Origin: DASQFI01 sp035633215
Lineage (GTDB): Bacteria > Acidobacteriota > Vicinamibacteria > Vicinamibacterales > SCN-69-37
Length of the DNA: 64,000 nt
NCBI GenBank assembly: GCA_035633215.1
Contig: DASQFI010000037.1
Span: forward strand, 1 to 64,000
Direction: 5' to 3'
Shown here: positions 8,589 through 19,964 of the stretch, piece by piece
Layout of the letters: every line of letters starts with the position of its first letter
How positions within the stretch are numbered: position 1 is the first letter of the stretch
Position numbers and translations under genes: made by a program
Notes under the pieces: model-generated
Databases searched by the model: none
The model's input: only the letters and a program-made list of their open reading frames with translations
Told to the model about the DNA's origin: nothing

Positions 8589-11105
8589 ATGACACGACCT
8601 CTTTCACGTCGACTCGCCTTGGCGGCAGTGCTCGCGGGTGGATGGCTGCTCTCGACCGCACCAAGGCTCGCAGCAGCGATCCAGATGCCCGGCCCACAAG
8701 ACCGGGGCGTCATCCTTCTGCCGAATGGCTGGCGAATCGCGCCAGCTGGCCGCGCGATCCATGTGGGCGACTTCCCGATGTCCATGATCGGTTCGGCCGA
8801 CGGCCGTCACGTGATCGTCAGCAACAACGGCTGGAGCCGACCCTCACTCACGATCGTGGATGTCGCGCAAGGGTTCGTGAGAAGTCGTGTGCCGGTCGAG
8901 CATGCGTGGCTGGGGCTGGCCTGGCATCCTGACGGCCGGCGCCTGTACTCCTCCGGCGCCGCGGAAAACACGGTCAACGAATTTGCCTTCGACAAGGGCG
9001 AGCTGAAACCGGCCGGTCAGATCGTGCTCGGCCGGCCGGCGGTTCAGCTGCCATCGGGAACGATCGATCTGGCGGGGACCGGGTTCATCGGAGGGTTGAC
9101 CGTCGATGAGAGCGGCGGCCGCTTGTTTGCCGTGCACGTCCTGGGACGGGCGCTCAGCAGCGTCGATCTGAAGACGGGACAGGTGCGTCGCACGGTCGAA
9201 CTCCCGGCCGAGCCGTACACGCCACTCCTCGCGCGCGACGGGAAGACGCTGTTCGTCTCGCTCTGGGGCGGCGCAAAGGTGCTGGCGCTCGATCCTGAGA
9301 CGCTCGCGATCCGGAGCGAGGTGGCGGTCGGGGAGCATCCCAATGCGATGGCCCTGACGCAGGACGGTGAGCGTTTGTTCGTAGCCTGCGCCAATACCAA
9401 CAAGGTCTGGGTGCTCGACTTGCCGGGCCTGGTTGCGCGCGAGCAGATCTCGGTTGCGCTCTTTCCCGATGCGCCGGCCGGCACGACACCGAACGCGTTA
9501 GCCATCTCGCCTGACGGCGAGACGCTGGCGGTGGCGAACGCCGACAACAATACGGTCGCGCTCGTCGACATCAAGACCGCTGGCGACAGTGAAGTCGAGG
9601 GGTTCGTCCCGACCGGCTGGTATCCCACGGCGGTCCTGTTCAGCCGCAACGGCCGTCAGCTGTTCGTCCTGAACGGCAAGGGCCTGACCGGTCAGGCCAA
9701 TCCGCGGGGGCCGCAGCCGGGGAGCAGCGGATCCGAAGGGCAGTATCAGGGCCAGCTGCTTCAAGGGGCGCTGTCGCTCATCGACGTCCCTGACCAGGCG
9801 GCGCTCAAGACCTACACGCAGCGCGTGTACGCGATCACCCCCTACAGCGACGCGACAAAACTCCGGCCCGCCAATGCCCCGGCCGACTCGCCCGTGCCCC
9901 GAGCGGTCGGCGACGCGTCGCCCATCAAGCACGTGTTCTACGTCATTCGTGAAAACCGCACGTACGATCAGGTCTTCGGCGACCTCGACAAAGGCAACGG
10001 CGATCCGACACTGACGCTCTTCGGGGAGGATGTGACGCCCAACGCCCATGCCCTGGCGCGCGAGTTCGTCCTCTTCGACAACTTCTACGTTGATGCCGAA
10101 GTGAGCTACGACGGCCACGCGTTCTCCACCGGCGCGTATGCCACGGATGTCGTCGAGAAGCTGTGGCCGACGAATTATGGACGCCGCGGCGCGGTGTATC
10201 TCAGTGAAGGCGGCTGGGGGAACCGCAACGCGTACGGCAACCTGTCGGCGCCGGCCGACGGGTACATCTGGGATTTCGCCAGCCGCGCCGGCATCTCCGT
10301 CCGCAGCTATGGCGAATTCGCGGACTGGGAAAAACGTGGCGGCCCGGTGACCGCAACGGTTCCGGGGCTCAAAGGTAAGGTGCACCCGTCCTACCCGCCG
10401 TACGATCTCAGCATTCCTGACAACGAGCGGATCGACATCTGGCTGCAGGAGTTTCGACAATTCGAGGCGTCGGGCGAGTTGCCGCGCATGAACATCATCA
10501 GGCTCGGCAACGATCACACGTCAGGCACGAGGCCCGGTGCGCTGACGCCACGATCCATGGTGGCGGAAAACGATCTCGCGCTCGGTCGCCTCGTCGAAGC
10601 CGTCTCGCGCAGCCGCTTCTGGAATCAATCGGCCATTTTCGTGCTCGAGGACGATGCGCAGAATGGCCCGGATCATGTGGACTCGCATCGTTCAATCGCC
10701 CTCGTGGTCAGTCCGTTCGCCCGGCGCGGCGCGCTCGACAGCACGCTTTACACGACTTCCGGCATGCTTCGCACCATGGAGCTCATCCTGGGCCTGCCGC
10801 CCATGAGCCAGTACGATGCCGCGGCCACGCCGATGTACGGCGCGTTTCAGCCCACGCCGGACCTGGCGCCGTATGGGGCTCGGCCTGCCCGCGTGCCACT
10901 CGACGAACGCAACGGCGCAGGCGCGTGGGGCGCGGCCGCGTCCATGGCGATGAACTTTGACGAAGCCGACATGACGCCCGAATACGAGCTCAACGAAATC
11001 ATCTGGAAGTCCGTGAAGGGCGCGGCCTCGCCCATGCCGCCGCCGGTGCGCGCGGCTTTCATCCGCATCATCGGGGACGACCCGAAGGACCGGCGCGAGC
11101 GGTAA
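8589..11105 (+). CDS. Exported YncE-type beta-propeller plus phosphoesterase
   Basis: The 838-residue protein starts at the ATG at 8589 with a signal peptide (MTRPLSRRLALAAVLAGGWLL). Residues of roughly 50-410 form YVTN/YncE-like propeller repeats (SPDGETLAVANADNN and similar). The C-terminal half is a phosphoesterase-superfamily domain (YVIRENRTYDQVFGDLDKG; DDAQNGPDHVDSHRS) of the type found in acid phosphatases and phospholipase C-like enzymes. This fusion is common in Acidobacteriota and is periplasmic or secreted. A longer frame from 8496 lacks a signal peptide at its start and is rejected. The sulfotransferase-like gene begins 5 bases after its stop. Confidence 0.85.
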   Translation: MTRPLSRRLALAAVLAGGWLLSTAPRLAAAIQMPGPQDRGVILLPNGWRIAPAGRAIHVGDFPMSMIGSADGRHVIVSNNGWSRPSLTIVDVAQGFVRSRVPVEHAWLGLAWHPDGRRLYSSGAAENTVNEFAFDKGELKPAGQIVLGRPAVQLPSGTIDLAGTGFIGGLTVDESGGRLFAVHVLGRALSSVDLKTGQVRRTVELPAEPYTPLLARDGKTLFVSLWGGAKVLALDPETLAIRSEVAVGEHPNAMALTQDGERLFVACANTNKVWVLDLPGLVAREQISVALFPDAPAGTTPNALAISPDGETLAVANADNNTVALVDIKTAGDSEVEGFVPTGWYPTAVLFSRNGRQLFVLNGKGLTGQANPRGPQPGSSGSEGQYQGQLLQGALSLIDVPDQAALKTYTQRVYAITPYSDATKLRPANAPADSPVPRAVGDASPIKHVFYVIRENRTYDQVFGDLDKGNGDPTLTLFGEDVTPNAHALAREFVLFDNFYVDAEVSYDGHAFSTGAYATDVVEKLWPTNYGRRGAVYLSEGGWGNRNAYGNLSAPADGYIWDFASRAGISVRSYGEFADWEKRGGPVTATVPGLKGKVHPSYPPYDLSIPDNERIDIWLQEFRQFEASGELPRMNIIRLGNDHTSGTRPGALTPRSMVAENDLALGRLVEAVSRSRFWNQSAIFVLEDDAQNGPDHVDSHRSIALVVSPFARRGALDSTLYTTSGMLRTMELILGLPPMSQYDAAATPMYGAFQPTPDLAPYGARPARVPLDERNGAGAWGAAASMAMNFDEADMTPEYELNEIIWKSVKGAASPMPPPVRAAFIRIIGDDPKDRRER

Positions 11106-11110
11106 ATGTC

Positions 11111-12088
11111 ATGGCTCCGGCGCAGGACGAAACGGCCCTGCAGTGGGTCATCCACATAGGTGTCGCGAAGACCGGGTCCAAGGCTCTGCAGACATTCCTT
11201 TCATCCGAGCTGTTCAGGCTTCAGGGCGTAAGGGGCTTCTACCCCGCGAACGGCCGCGCGGGAATCTGGCACGAACCCCTCTACGACGACTTATTGGCCG
11301 GCAGCACGTCGGCGCTCGACGCCGCAGTGACCGAAGCAGAATCCCAGGCGGCTCAGCTGGCGTTTCTGTCATATGAAGGGCTGTGCGACCTGCCGACACC
11401 GTCTATCCGAGACCTGCGCCAGAAAGTTGGTTCGGCGAAGATCGTTCTGTTCCTCCGCCGGCAGGACCAGATGGTCAACTCGTTCTACAACCAGCTCATC
11501 AAAGCACACCGCTCGACGATTGAAGACATTGAGCAGTTCGAGCAGCAACTGGGCAGCTATCAGCGAAGCTTCGACTACAGGTTCATTCTGGAGAAGTGGA
11601 GTAGCGTGTTCGGTCGAGCGAACATGAGGCCAGTTATTTACGACAAGACGCGGTCGTCTGTCGTCCGCTTCTTCGAAGCATTGGGTCTGCCCATTACGTA
11701 TGACGATCATTGCCCCATCATCGCGAACGCGGCTCTTGACGCTCAGGGTCTCAGTATCCTTCGCCACATCAAGACACACGTGACAGACGCCAAGGTGCTC
11801 CCGATCGTTGTCGAAGCGGCCCACAAGGCGCTGAGCCATCGATTCATAGACACCTACTCCGCGGGTGAGTTCTATGTCATCGACGCGCCCACAAGACGGG
11901 CCATCATGCACGCGTACGCACCGTCGAATGAGTGGGTCCGCACGAACTACTTCGAAACGCTGCCCAGTCTGTTTCCACCAGTTGAGGAAGGCGAATACGT
12001 CGTGGTGGATTTCTCTTCCGGTCGAGACATTGCCCTGGAACTCGTGAGGGGATGCGATCTGACCGGCGGGCTCACCCCTGACGATTAG
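11111..12088 (+). CDS. P-loop sulfotransferase-like protein
   Basis: A 325-residue cytoplasmic protein. The N-terminal WVIHIGVAKTGSKALQTFL matches the 5'-phosphosulfate-binding loop of PAPS-dependent sulfotransferases, where the usual KTGTT is here KTGSK. A downstream VLFLRRQDQMVNSFYNQLI fits the 3'-phosphate-binding region (R..S). These enzymes move sulfate from PAPS to sugars, lipids or small molecules. It follows the propeller-phosphoesterase gene closely, so the two may be co-transcribed. GC content looks somewhat lower here than in flanking genes, which may indicate transfer. The acceptor is not inferable. Confidence 0.75.
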   Translation: MAPAQDETALQWVIHIGVAKTGSKALQTFLSSELFRLQGVRGFYPANGRAGIWHEPLYDDLLAGSTSALDAAVTEAESQAAQLAFLSYEGLCDLPTPSIRDLRQKVGSAKIVLFLRRQDQMVNSFYNQLIKAHRSTIEDIEQFEQQLGSYQRSFDYRFILEKWSSVFGRANMRPVIYDKTRSSVVRFFEALGLPITYDDHCPIIANAALDAQGLSILRHIKTHVTDAKVLPIVVEAAHKALSHRFIDTYSAGEFYVIDAPTRRAIMHAYAPSNEWVRTNYFETLPSLFPPVEEGEYVVVDFSSGRDIALELVRGCDLTGGLTPDD

Positions 12089-12232
12089 CAATTGCCCCAC
12101 AGAAGCGCCAAGTCCTTCACGATTCCACCCCTCAGGGAGAGAGGATTCCGACGATGGACCGTTTCCGCCGGCTTTCGCGCATTACTGGGGCGAGTGTGAG
12201 GCGAAGGAACTGGACCATAGATGGAGGCTGAG
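12089..12232 (+). other. Short non-coding gap
   Basis: No supported gene or strong structure. It ends with the ribosome site (GGAGG) of the gene at 12233. Confidence 0.4.
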
Positions 12233-12652
12233 ATGGCAGAACCCATGGGTTTGGTGTTGGCGGTCATCGTCTGCCTGACGACCGGCACGAAAGGGGAGGC
12301 CCAAAAAGCGGATACCGTTTCTTCGGTTCAGGTAGCCTTGTCGGTTGCCCATGCTCCCAAAGGCACCATTCTCAGGCTCGGCGAAGCATCACGCCTGGAG
12401 GGAACCCGGCTCGTTGTATCGCGAGCGGTTCTCCGGCCACCCTCGAACGCCGCGCCGAAACACAGTGCGCTCAAATGGGGCGTCTCGATCGGCGCCATTG
12501 TCGGATTCGCGGGCGGTGCACTGCAGCCGACACATAGCAATGGTGACTACGTTCTCGGATCAAATCGTTTCACCAGCTCGCTGGTGCTTGGCGGAATCGG
12601 CGCGGGTGTTGGCGCCCTGATTGGTCTCGCGATCGAGAAAGGTCGAAATTGA
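12233..12652 (+). CDS. Small exported glycine-zipper protein, unknown
   Basis: A 139-residue protein. The start at 12233 was preferred to the ATG at 12221 because GGAGG lies 5 bases upstream. A signal peptide (MGLVLAVIVCLTTGTKGEA) is followed by a short SH3-like stretch (KGTILRLGEASRLEGTRLVV) and two Gly/Ala-rich membrane-like segments (WGVSIGAIVGFAGGAL and LGGIGAGVGALIGLAI) of glycine-zipper type. No family is recognised; it is likely an envelope protein. Confidence 0.6.
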   Translation: MAEPMGLVLAVIVCLTTGTKGEAQKADTVSSVQVALSVAHAPKGTILRLGEASRLEGTRLVVSRAVLRPPSNAAPKHSALKWGVSIGAIVGFAGGALQPTHSNGDYVLGSNRFTSSLVLGGIGAGVGALIGLAIEKGRN

Positions 12653-12887
12653 AACTGAAGCTGCTTGCCTCAGCATGATCGCAGCTCGGGCTGGGCGGCG
12701 ATGGAGTCCGCCATTGTCTTGTCTTGTCACATCCGCGTGGCACAGCTCGGCACCGGACGCTTCGCTCTGAAACAAAATGCTCGACGACCTTCAGAAGGAG
12801 ACAAGCGGGCTGAAATGTGCGCTCGAGCGCGAAGGCGGCCGGCGGTGCGGCATTCGCTCGCCGGCCGATACCATTGGAGGTTGTACC

Positions 12888-14648
12888 GTGGCCAAAGTGA
12901 TCGCTCGTGCCTACCGGTCGCCCACGCTGATCCTGCTCGCCCTGGATTGGCCGGATGGCGAATCGCGACAGGATTTCCTGGGCTTCGAGGTCCGGCGCAC
13001 GCCCGGGTTCCTCGACTTCAACACCGGGAACGTCGCCGCGAGCAGCTTCCTGCCGAATCGCGTGTCCTTTACCGGTCCGCCGCCCGACGGACAACCGGAT
13101 TTCCCGTCGAATGTCGCGCCCATCCAGAAGTTCATGTGGTGGGACGCCCGGCTCGACGGGTCCCAGGCGGGGGATGAACTGACTTACGAGATCACGCCCG
13201 TGTGCGGGGCGCCTGGAGCGCTTCAGCGGATCGCGGCGGACACGACCGCGCTCACCGTCTCCCTGCCGGCGCATGTTGATTTCGGTATCGGCACCTGGTT
13301 CAACCGCGCGGTGATGAGCTCGCAGGCCTTCTCGCGCAAGCTGCAATCGTTCAATGTCCCGCCCGGGCAACTCACCCAGGCGCAGGCGCTGGACCTGCGT
13401 CAGTGGCTCGCGAACGGGATGGAGGCGCCGGTGCCGGACTTCGTCGGACCCAACGCACCGGCATTCGACTCGGTTGTGGGCGCCATCTATCACCTCACCG
13501 ACAAGGAGTGGATCATTCCGGCGCTCCAAGCCGCGATGGCGGGCAAGTCCGTCGGCCTGGTGTTCGATGCCGACGACCCGGCCGTGAGCGCCGACGCCCA
13601 GAACACGTTGACGGAGGTGACGTTCTTCCCGCGTACCAGGCTGCAGATCATGCACAACAAATTCCTGGTGGCGGGCGATCAGCTGGAGGACGCGCAGCAG
13701 GCGGAACCGAAACGGCTGACGTGCGGTTCGGCCAACTACACGACGCAAGGTCTCACGTCGCAGGCCAACCTGGTCCACACCTTTGATTCGCCTGCGCTCG
13801 CGCGCTTGTACTACGATCGCTTCGAGCTCCTGAAAACCAACCCGACGAAAGCGGACACGACTGAGAACGTCGGGTGGTCGAATACCGTCTCGGTCGGCGA
13901 CGCCGGCGTGCGGGTGTTCTTCTCGCCGGAAAAGGGCAGCCCGGGCAGTCCAAGCGCCTCGATCGAAACCATCGTCGCCAGCATCCATGCGGCCCGCAGC
14001 TCGGTCATCTTCTGCCTGTTCACGCCGACGGACCAACAGCTCCGGGATGCCTGCTTCTCGGTGGGCGATTCGGGAAAGATGATGTTCGGTCTGGTGAACC
14101 GCATTTCGCGCACTGAGCCCACCGTCACGCCGACGCCGGCCGGGAACATTCCCGCCGACCAGCTCGCGGCGCTCGAGCTCTTTCATCGATCGCGTGACAA
14201 CAAGGATGCCATCGGCGCGGAGTTTTTCTCCGCCGCGCTCACGCCGGCGGGCTTCGAGACGGAGATCAACATCTTCCCGGGCGACAACCCGCCGCCGTTC
14301 CCGCCCGTCATCGTCCACCACAAGTTCATCGTGATCGACGCCGAGACCGACTCTCCCGTGATCTACACGGGCTCGGCCAACATGAGCGGCAACTCGGTGT
14401 TCAACAACGACGAGAATCTGCTCGAGATCAAAGGATCACCGCGGCTGGCGCAGATCTATCTGGCCGAATTCCTGAGGCTCTACGAGCACTACCGTGCGCG
14501 AGCGCGCTTCATCAAGTTCAAGCTCAGCAATCAGCCGGCCGGGCAGGTCGGCTTTTCGCTGCGCCCGGACCGGAGCTGGGCCGACAAGCACTACACCGTC
14601 GGCTCACCCGAATTCAAAGCACGCCTGCGAATGCTGAGCGTCGGCTAG
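12888..14648 (+). CDS. Phospholipase D-like protein with two HKD-type motifs
   Basis: A 586-residue protein. The GTG at 12888 is preceded by GGAGG about 9 bases upstream, which outweighs the longer frame from 12777. Two PLD half-sites are visible: a first near MHNKFLVAGD with the partner CGSANYTTQG, and a second HHKFIVIDAETD followed by YTGSANMSGNSVFNNDE. The canonical HxKx4D is present in the second and as HNKFLVAGD in the first. PLD enzymes cleave or transfer phosphodiesters through a phosphohistidine. There is no signal peptide. The N-terminal ~100 residues are family-specific. The substrate (lipid, nucleic acid or other) cannot be told. Confidence 0.85.
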   Translation: MAKVIARAYRSPTLILLALDWPDGESRQDFLGFEVRRTPGFLDFNTGNVAASSFLPNRVSFTGPPPDGQPDFPSNVAPIQKFMWWDARLDGSQAGDELTYEITPVCGAPGALQRIAADTTALTVSLPAHVDFGIGTWFNRAVMSSQAFSRKLQSFNVPPGQLTQAQALDLRQWLANGMEAPVPDFVGPNAPAFDSVVGAIYHLTDKEWIIPALQAAMAGKSVGLVFDADDPAVSADAQNTLTEVTFFPRTRLQIMHNKFLVAGDQLEDAQQAEPKRLTCGSANYTTQGLTSQANLVHTFDSPALARLYYDRFELLKTNPTKADTTENVGWSNTVSVGDAGVRVFFSPEKGSPGSPSASIETIVASIHAARSSVIFCLFTPTDQQLRDACFSVGDSGKMMFGLVNRISRTEPTVTPTPAGNIPADQLAALELFHRSRDNKDAIGAEFFSAALTPAGFETEINIFPGDNPPPFPPVIVHHKFIVIDAETDSPVIYTGSANMSGNSVFNNDENLLEIKGSPRLAQIYLAEFLRLYEHYRARARFIKFKLSNQPAGQVGFSLRPDRSWADKHYTVGSPEFKARLRMLSVG

Positions 14649-14737
14649 AGCCGCCCGATCAGCCGTCGCAGCAGGTTCTCGGAACGGCCGACGACCTCAT
14701 TCAAATCAAGCGCAATCGGCTGCAGAATCTGCTTGCG

Positions 14738-14762
14738 GTAAGTCGGGAACATTCCTGTCGCC
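14738..14762. promoter_or_regulatory. 25 bp motif, second copy
   Basis: This block matches 4255-4279 at 24 of 25 positions in the same orientation and is also preceded by CAGAATCTG. It lies about 43 bases before the ATG of the small gene at 14806, within promoter distance. Confidence 0.5.
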
Positions 14763-14805
14763 CTGGCTGGTTGCGCACAATACCGGCGCAGACTAGGCTG
14801 TGGCC

Positions 14806-15195
14806 ATGACCCGCAAGCGCAACGTCGAGACGCTTCGTGGCACGGGTCGCGTCCTCGAGGACGACCAGGCCCGGGTCCTCGTGCAAGAAGTGGGCTACGT
14901 GGTGATCATTCAGCAGGAGATCGTCGACAGCTCACCGGTCGCCGGCGCCGAGGAGAAGCCCGGCGTACTCTCAGCCCGCGGATATCTAGTCCATGATCAC
15001 TTCAACCCTGATGTGGCCGGGCTGCTCATCGGGAAGGACGTCGACCTCGAACTGAGCGACGGGCGTCGCTGGCCTTGTTCGGTTCAAGACGACGAAGGCT
15101 CCCTCGTGGGTCGCCATGCCTTCAAACCACCGTTGACAGCAGAGCAACGAGCGCGACAGCAGGGCCCCACGGATTCCTGGCGCCACGAATCGTAG
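14806..15195 (+). CDS. Conserved-looking small cytoplasmic protein, unknown
   Basis: A 129-residue soluble protein (MTRKRNVETLRGTGRVLEDD at the start) rich in acidic residues and beta-strand-like segments (ARVLVQEVGYVVIIQQEIVD). No motif or family is recognised. The ATG at 14806 was chosen over the GTG at 14800; no clear ribosome site decides between them. It precedes the PLP-enzyme gene by 14 bases and could be co-transcribed with it. Confidence 0.55.
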   Translation: MTRKRNVETLRGTGRVLEDDQARVLVQEVGYVVIIQQEIVDSSPVAGAEEKPGVLSARGYLVHDHFNPDVAGLLIGKDVDLELSDGRRWPCSVQDDEGSLVGRHAFKPPLTAEQRARQQGPTDSWRHES

Positions 15196-15209
15196 CTTCG
15201 CCGCCCAGC

Positions 15210-16316
15210 ATGAATCGTGACACGGCTATTTTGCACGCTGGCTACAAGTCAGCGGGGGACGCGGGCCCATTTCGCGACGGGCCGCAGTTTGCGTCCACGT
15301 TCGCGTCGCCCGGCGATCCGTCGGACCACGCGATGACGTACGGCCGGTTTCACAACGCGACCTGGGCGGCGTGGGAGGAGGCCCTGACGGTGCTTGAAGA
15401 CGGTCACGCGGTCGCCTTCGCGTCCGGCATGGCGGCAGCCGCGGCGGTCTTCGGCGTGTGCCTGAGGCCCGGCGACGCTGTCGTCCTGCCAGCCGAGTCC
15501 TACTACACGACGCGGGTGCTGGCGTCGAGTTGGCTCAGGGACATCGGCGTGGAAACACGATTGGCGCCGACACGCGGCAACGCGCAGAGTGGCGCGATCG
15601 ACGGGGCAAAGCTGTTGTGGATTGAGACGCCGGCGAATCCCACGCTGGACGTGTGCGACATTCGCGTGTTGGTCGATCTGGCACGGAGAGGAGGGACGTT
15701 GGTTGCCGTCGACAACACCACTGCCACCGCCTACCTCCAGCAGCCACTCGCGCTCGGGGCGGACTATGTGATCTGTTCCGACACCAAGGCGCTCACGGGG
15801 CACAGCGATCTGGTCCTGGGCCACGTCGCGACCAGGGATTCAGACCGGCTGGCGGCCCTTCGAACCTGGCGGACTCAGCATGGCGCCATCCCCGGCCCGA
15901 TGGAAGTGTGGCTGGCGCACCGTTCCCTCGCCACCCTGCCACTCCGGCTGTCCAGACAGTGCGCGTCAGCCCAGGTCGTCGCCGAGTTCCTCACGTCCGT
16001 GAAAATCGTTCAGCACGTCAACTACCCGGGATTGCCGGATCACCCCGGCCACATCACCGCCAAACATCAGATGCACGCGTTTGGACCTGTTGTGGGATTT
16101 GATCTCGGCACGCGACCACATGCCGAGCAGTTCCTGCGTGGTCTTGCCATGATTCGTGAGGCGACCAGTTTCGGCGGCGTCCACTCCACAGCCGAACGGC
16201 GGGCACGCTGGGGGGGAGACGAAATCAGCGAAGGCTACATCCGCTTGAGCGTAGGCTGCGAATCGCCTGAAGACATCATCGCGGATCTCTCCGACGCATT
16301 CGGTGAGCTGCGGTGA
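15210..16316 (+). CDS. Cystathionine gamma-lyase/synthase-family PLP enzyme
   Basis: A 368-residue enzyme of the Cys/Met metabolism fold-type I family. The lysine that binds PLP is in CSDTKALTGHSDLVLGH, the aspartate that pairs with the pyridine nitrogen is in VAVDNTTATAYLQQPL, and the substrate-arginine region is near the C-terminus (EGYIRLSVGCESPEDI). The substrate-end tyrosine is in MTYGRFHNATWAAWEEAL. Family members make or break cystathionine or related thioethers. Length is slightly below the usual 380-400. It starts at the ATG at 15210; the frame back to 15075 overlaps the previous gene. Which reaction it runs (gamma-synthase, gamma-lyase or beta-lyase) is undecided. Confidence 0.85.
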   Translation: MNRDTAILHAGYKSAGDAGPFRDGPQFASTFASPGDPSDHAMTYGRFHNATWAAWEEALTVLEDGHAVAFASGMAAAAAVFGVCLRPGDAVVLPAESYYTTRVLASSWLRDIGVETRLAPTRGNAQSGAIDGAKLLWIETPANPTLDVCDIRVLVDLARRGGTLVAVDNTTATAYLQQPLALGADYVICSDTKALTGHSDLVLGHVATRDSDRLAALRTWRTQHGAIPGPMEVWLAHRSLATLPLRLSRQCASAQVVAEFLTSVKIVQHVNYPGLPDHPGHITAKHQMHAFGPVVGFDLGTRPHAEQFLRGLAMIREATSFGGVHSTAERRARWGGDEISEGYIRLSVGCESPEDIIADLSDAFGELR

Positions 16317-16323
16317 CGGGACC

Positions 16324-16533
16324 TCAGCGTCTTTTCCTGCCGATGCCCAGCCGCAGCTCGCGAAGCGACTTCAGCACCTCCGCAAACTCAGGCGTGAGGT
16401 GCCGGCGATACACGCTCCAGAGCGCCTTCGCGCGCACGCGTTCGGCACGGGCGTCCGCCCGGCGTACGCGATCTTCTCTCGCCTCGCGCGCGCCCTCCTC
16501 GGTCAGGCGCCTCTCTGGTCGAATGATTCTCAC
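16324..16533 (-). CDS. Small basic protein, duplicated family, copy B
   Basis: A 69-residue protein about 80% identical to copy A at 6032-6241, differing mainly in the last six residues. Shared blocks include RIIRPERRLT, RVRAKALWSVYRRH and TPEFA.VL..LRELRLG. The GTG at 16533 has the ribosome site AGGGAG 7 bases upstream, as in copy A; the open frame continues to an ATG at 16650, but that extension is not conserved in copy A. It lies convergent to the PLP-enzyme gene, 7 bases from its stop, while copy A lies convergent to another gene with an equally short gap. Confidence 0.75.
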   Translation of the reverse strand: MRIIRPERRLTEEGAREAREDRVRRADARAERVRAKALWSVYRRHLTPEFAEVLKSLRELRLGIGRKRR

Positions 16534-16679
16534 GCTGATGCTCCCTCGCCAAACTCCCGCGAAAACGTTCTCCCGCCGCCGCTCGACCAGCTCGCCGTGG
16601 ATCAATGCACACCAAGTGCCGACGAAGCGCTTACCGCAACTCGCGTGCACGCGTCTCTGTGTGTACTCTGCGGGCCGAC

Positions 16680-16772
16680 GATCTTAGCAGGAACACGCAC
16701 TAACAGATTTGCGCGCGCGGTTGAACGTGATCGTCGTTTCAGATCTGAAATTTCGTGATTGCGAAACTTGCG
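16680..16772 (-). promoter_or_regulatory. Conserved promoter/operator region of copy B
   Basis: This block matches 6401-6492. It contains the perfect 14 bp palindrome TTTCAGATCTGAAA, then ATCACGTTCAACCGCG, CAAATCTGTTAG and the extended -10 TGCTAAGAT. It lies about 147 bases before the copy B start, the same distance as in copy A. A weaker resemblance (ACAGATTT, then GCGGTCGAACGT) appears at about 29563-29590, upstream of the GNAT gene. Confidence 0.6.
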
Positions 16773-16810
16773 TGGTGCGCAGAATGACGCGAATGTCACG
16801 CGGCTTCGTG

Positions 16811-17380
16811 TCAGTCGCCGCCGCGCCCACGCCCGCGCCGTTCCGTTGACGGCGGGACGATGTTCTTCGAGCGCAGATAGACGGTCGCGATGCCGTACAT
16901 CTCGGCGTTGTGCGCGATCAGGCCGACGAGCGCCGCGCCTCGCTCGAGCTCGCCTTGTCCCTGCTTGACGAACTGCGTCACCGTCGCATCGGTCAGCGAC
17001 GAGAGCAGGTCGTCGCAGAACGCAAACGAGTCGGCGAGGGCTCGAGTGACGTCCGCTTTTGTTTTGAACTGACGCTCGACGTCCTTGCCCTCATTCGGGT
17101 TGGCGACGCCTTTGACCGCCGCGCACGTGCTGAACTGCCCGTCGGCGACGTGGGCAATCACCTGACCGTACGTACGGACCTCGGGAGTCGAGCCCGGCTT
17201 GAATCCGTAGTCGGCCTCAGGCATCTTCTCGGCGGCCTCGGTGAGGTCGCGCTTGAGGCCCGTGTAACCGACCTGGAGGTAGCGCGCCAGGCCAACCCGC
17301 TGGCCGGCGGGGATTTGCGCGAAAACGGTCACTGACATCGCGATCAGCAAGCCAACCAGGAGGCAGCGGGAAGTCGTCAT
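16811..17380 (-). CDS. Exported DinB-family protein
   Basis: A 189-residue protein with a signal peptide (MTTSRCLLVGLLIAMSVTVFA) and a DinB/YfiT four-helix-bundle domain: LTEAAEKMPEADYGFKPG, then TYGQVIAHVADGQF with a conserved His, and LIAHNAEMYGIATVYLR with a second His. DinB-like proteins bind a metal through three His; many act as thiol-dependent transferases, but the exported acidobacterial forms have no known substrate. It is divergent from the ADOP permease gene at 17468, so the 87-base gap likely holds both promoters. Confidence 0.85.
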   Translation of the reverse strand: MTTSRCLLVGLLIAMSVTVFAQIPAGQRVGLARYLQVGYTGLKRDLTEAAEKMPEADYGFKPGSTPEVRTYGQVIAHVADGQFSTCAAVKGVANPNEGKDVERQFKTKADVTRALADSFAFCDDLLSSLTDATVTQFVKQGQGELERGAALVGLIAHNAEMYGIATVYLRSKNIVPPSTERRGRGRGGD

Positions 17381-17467
17381 AGTGTGGGCTTAGACACCGA
17401 GCCGACCGGATATGCTCGGTAGCTCAATCCACATCGGACGAGCGAACTGACGAGGACTCCGACCTAC

Positions 17468-19927
<2,460 letters not shown>

Positions 19928-19964
19928 CGCGGCGATCTGCCGTATACGTTTCCCGGAGGGAGCC

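Noticed and set aside
14153..14175. Third copy of the GGGAACATTCC motif inside the phospholipase D gene
   Set aside because: Only about 11 bases match and it is coding sequence; likely chance.
16534..16650. N-terminal extension of small gene copy B
   Set aside because: Frame is open to an ATG at 16650 but the extension is not conserved in copy A, and both GTG starts have good ribosome sites.
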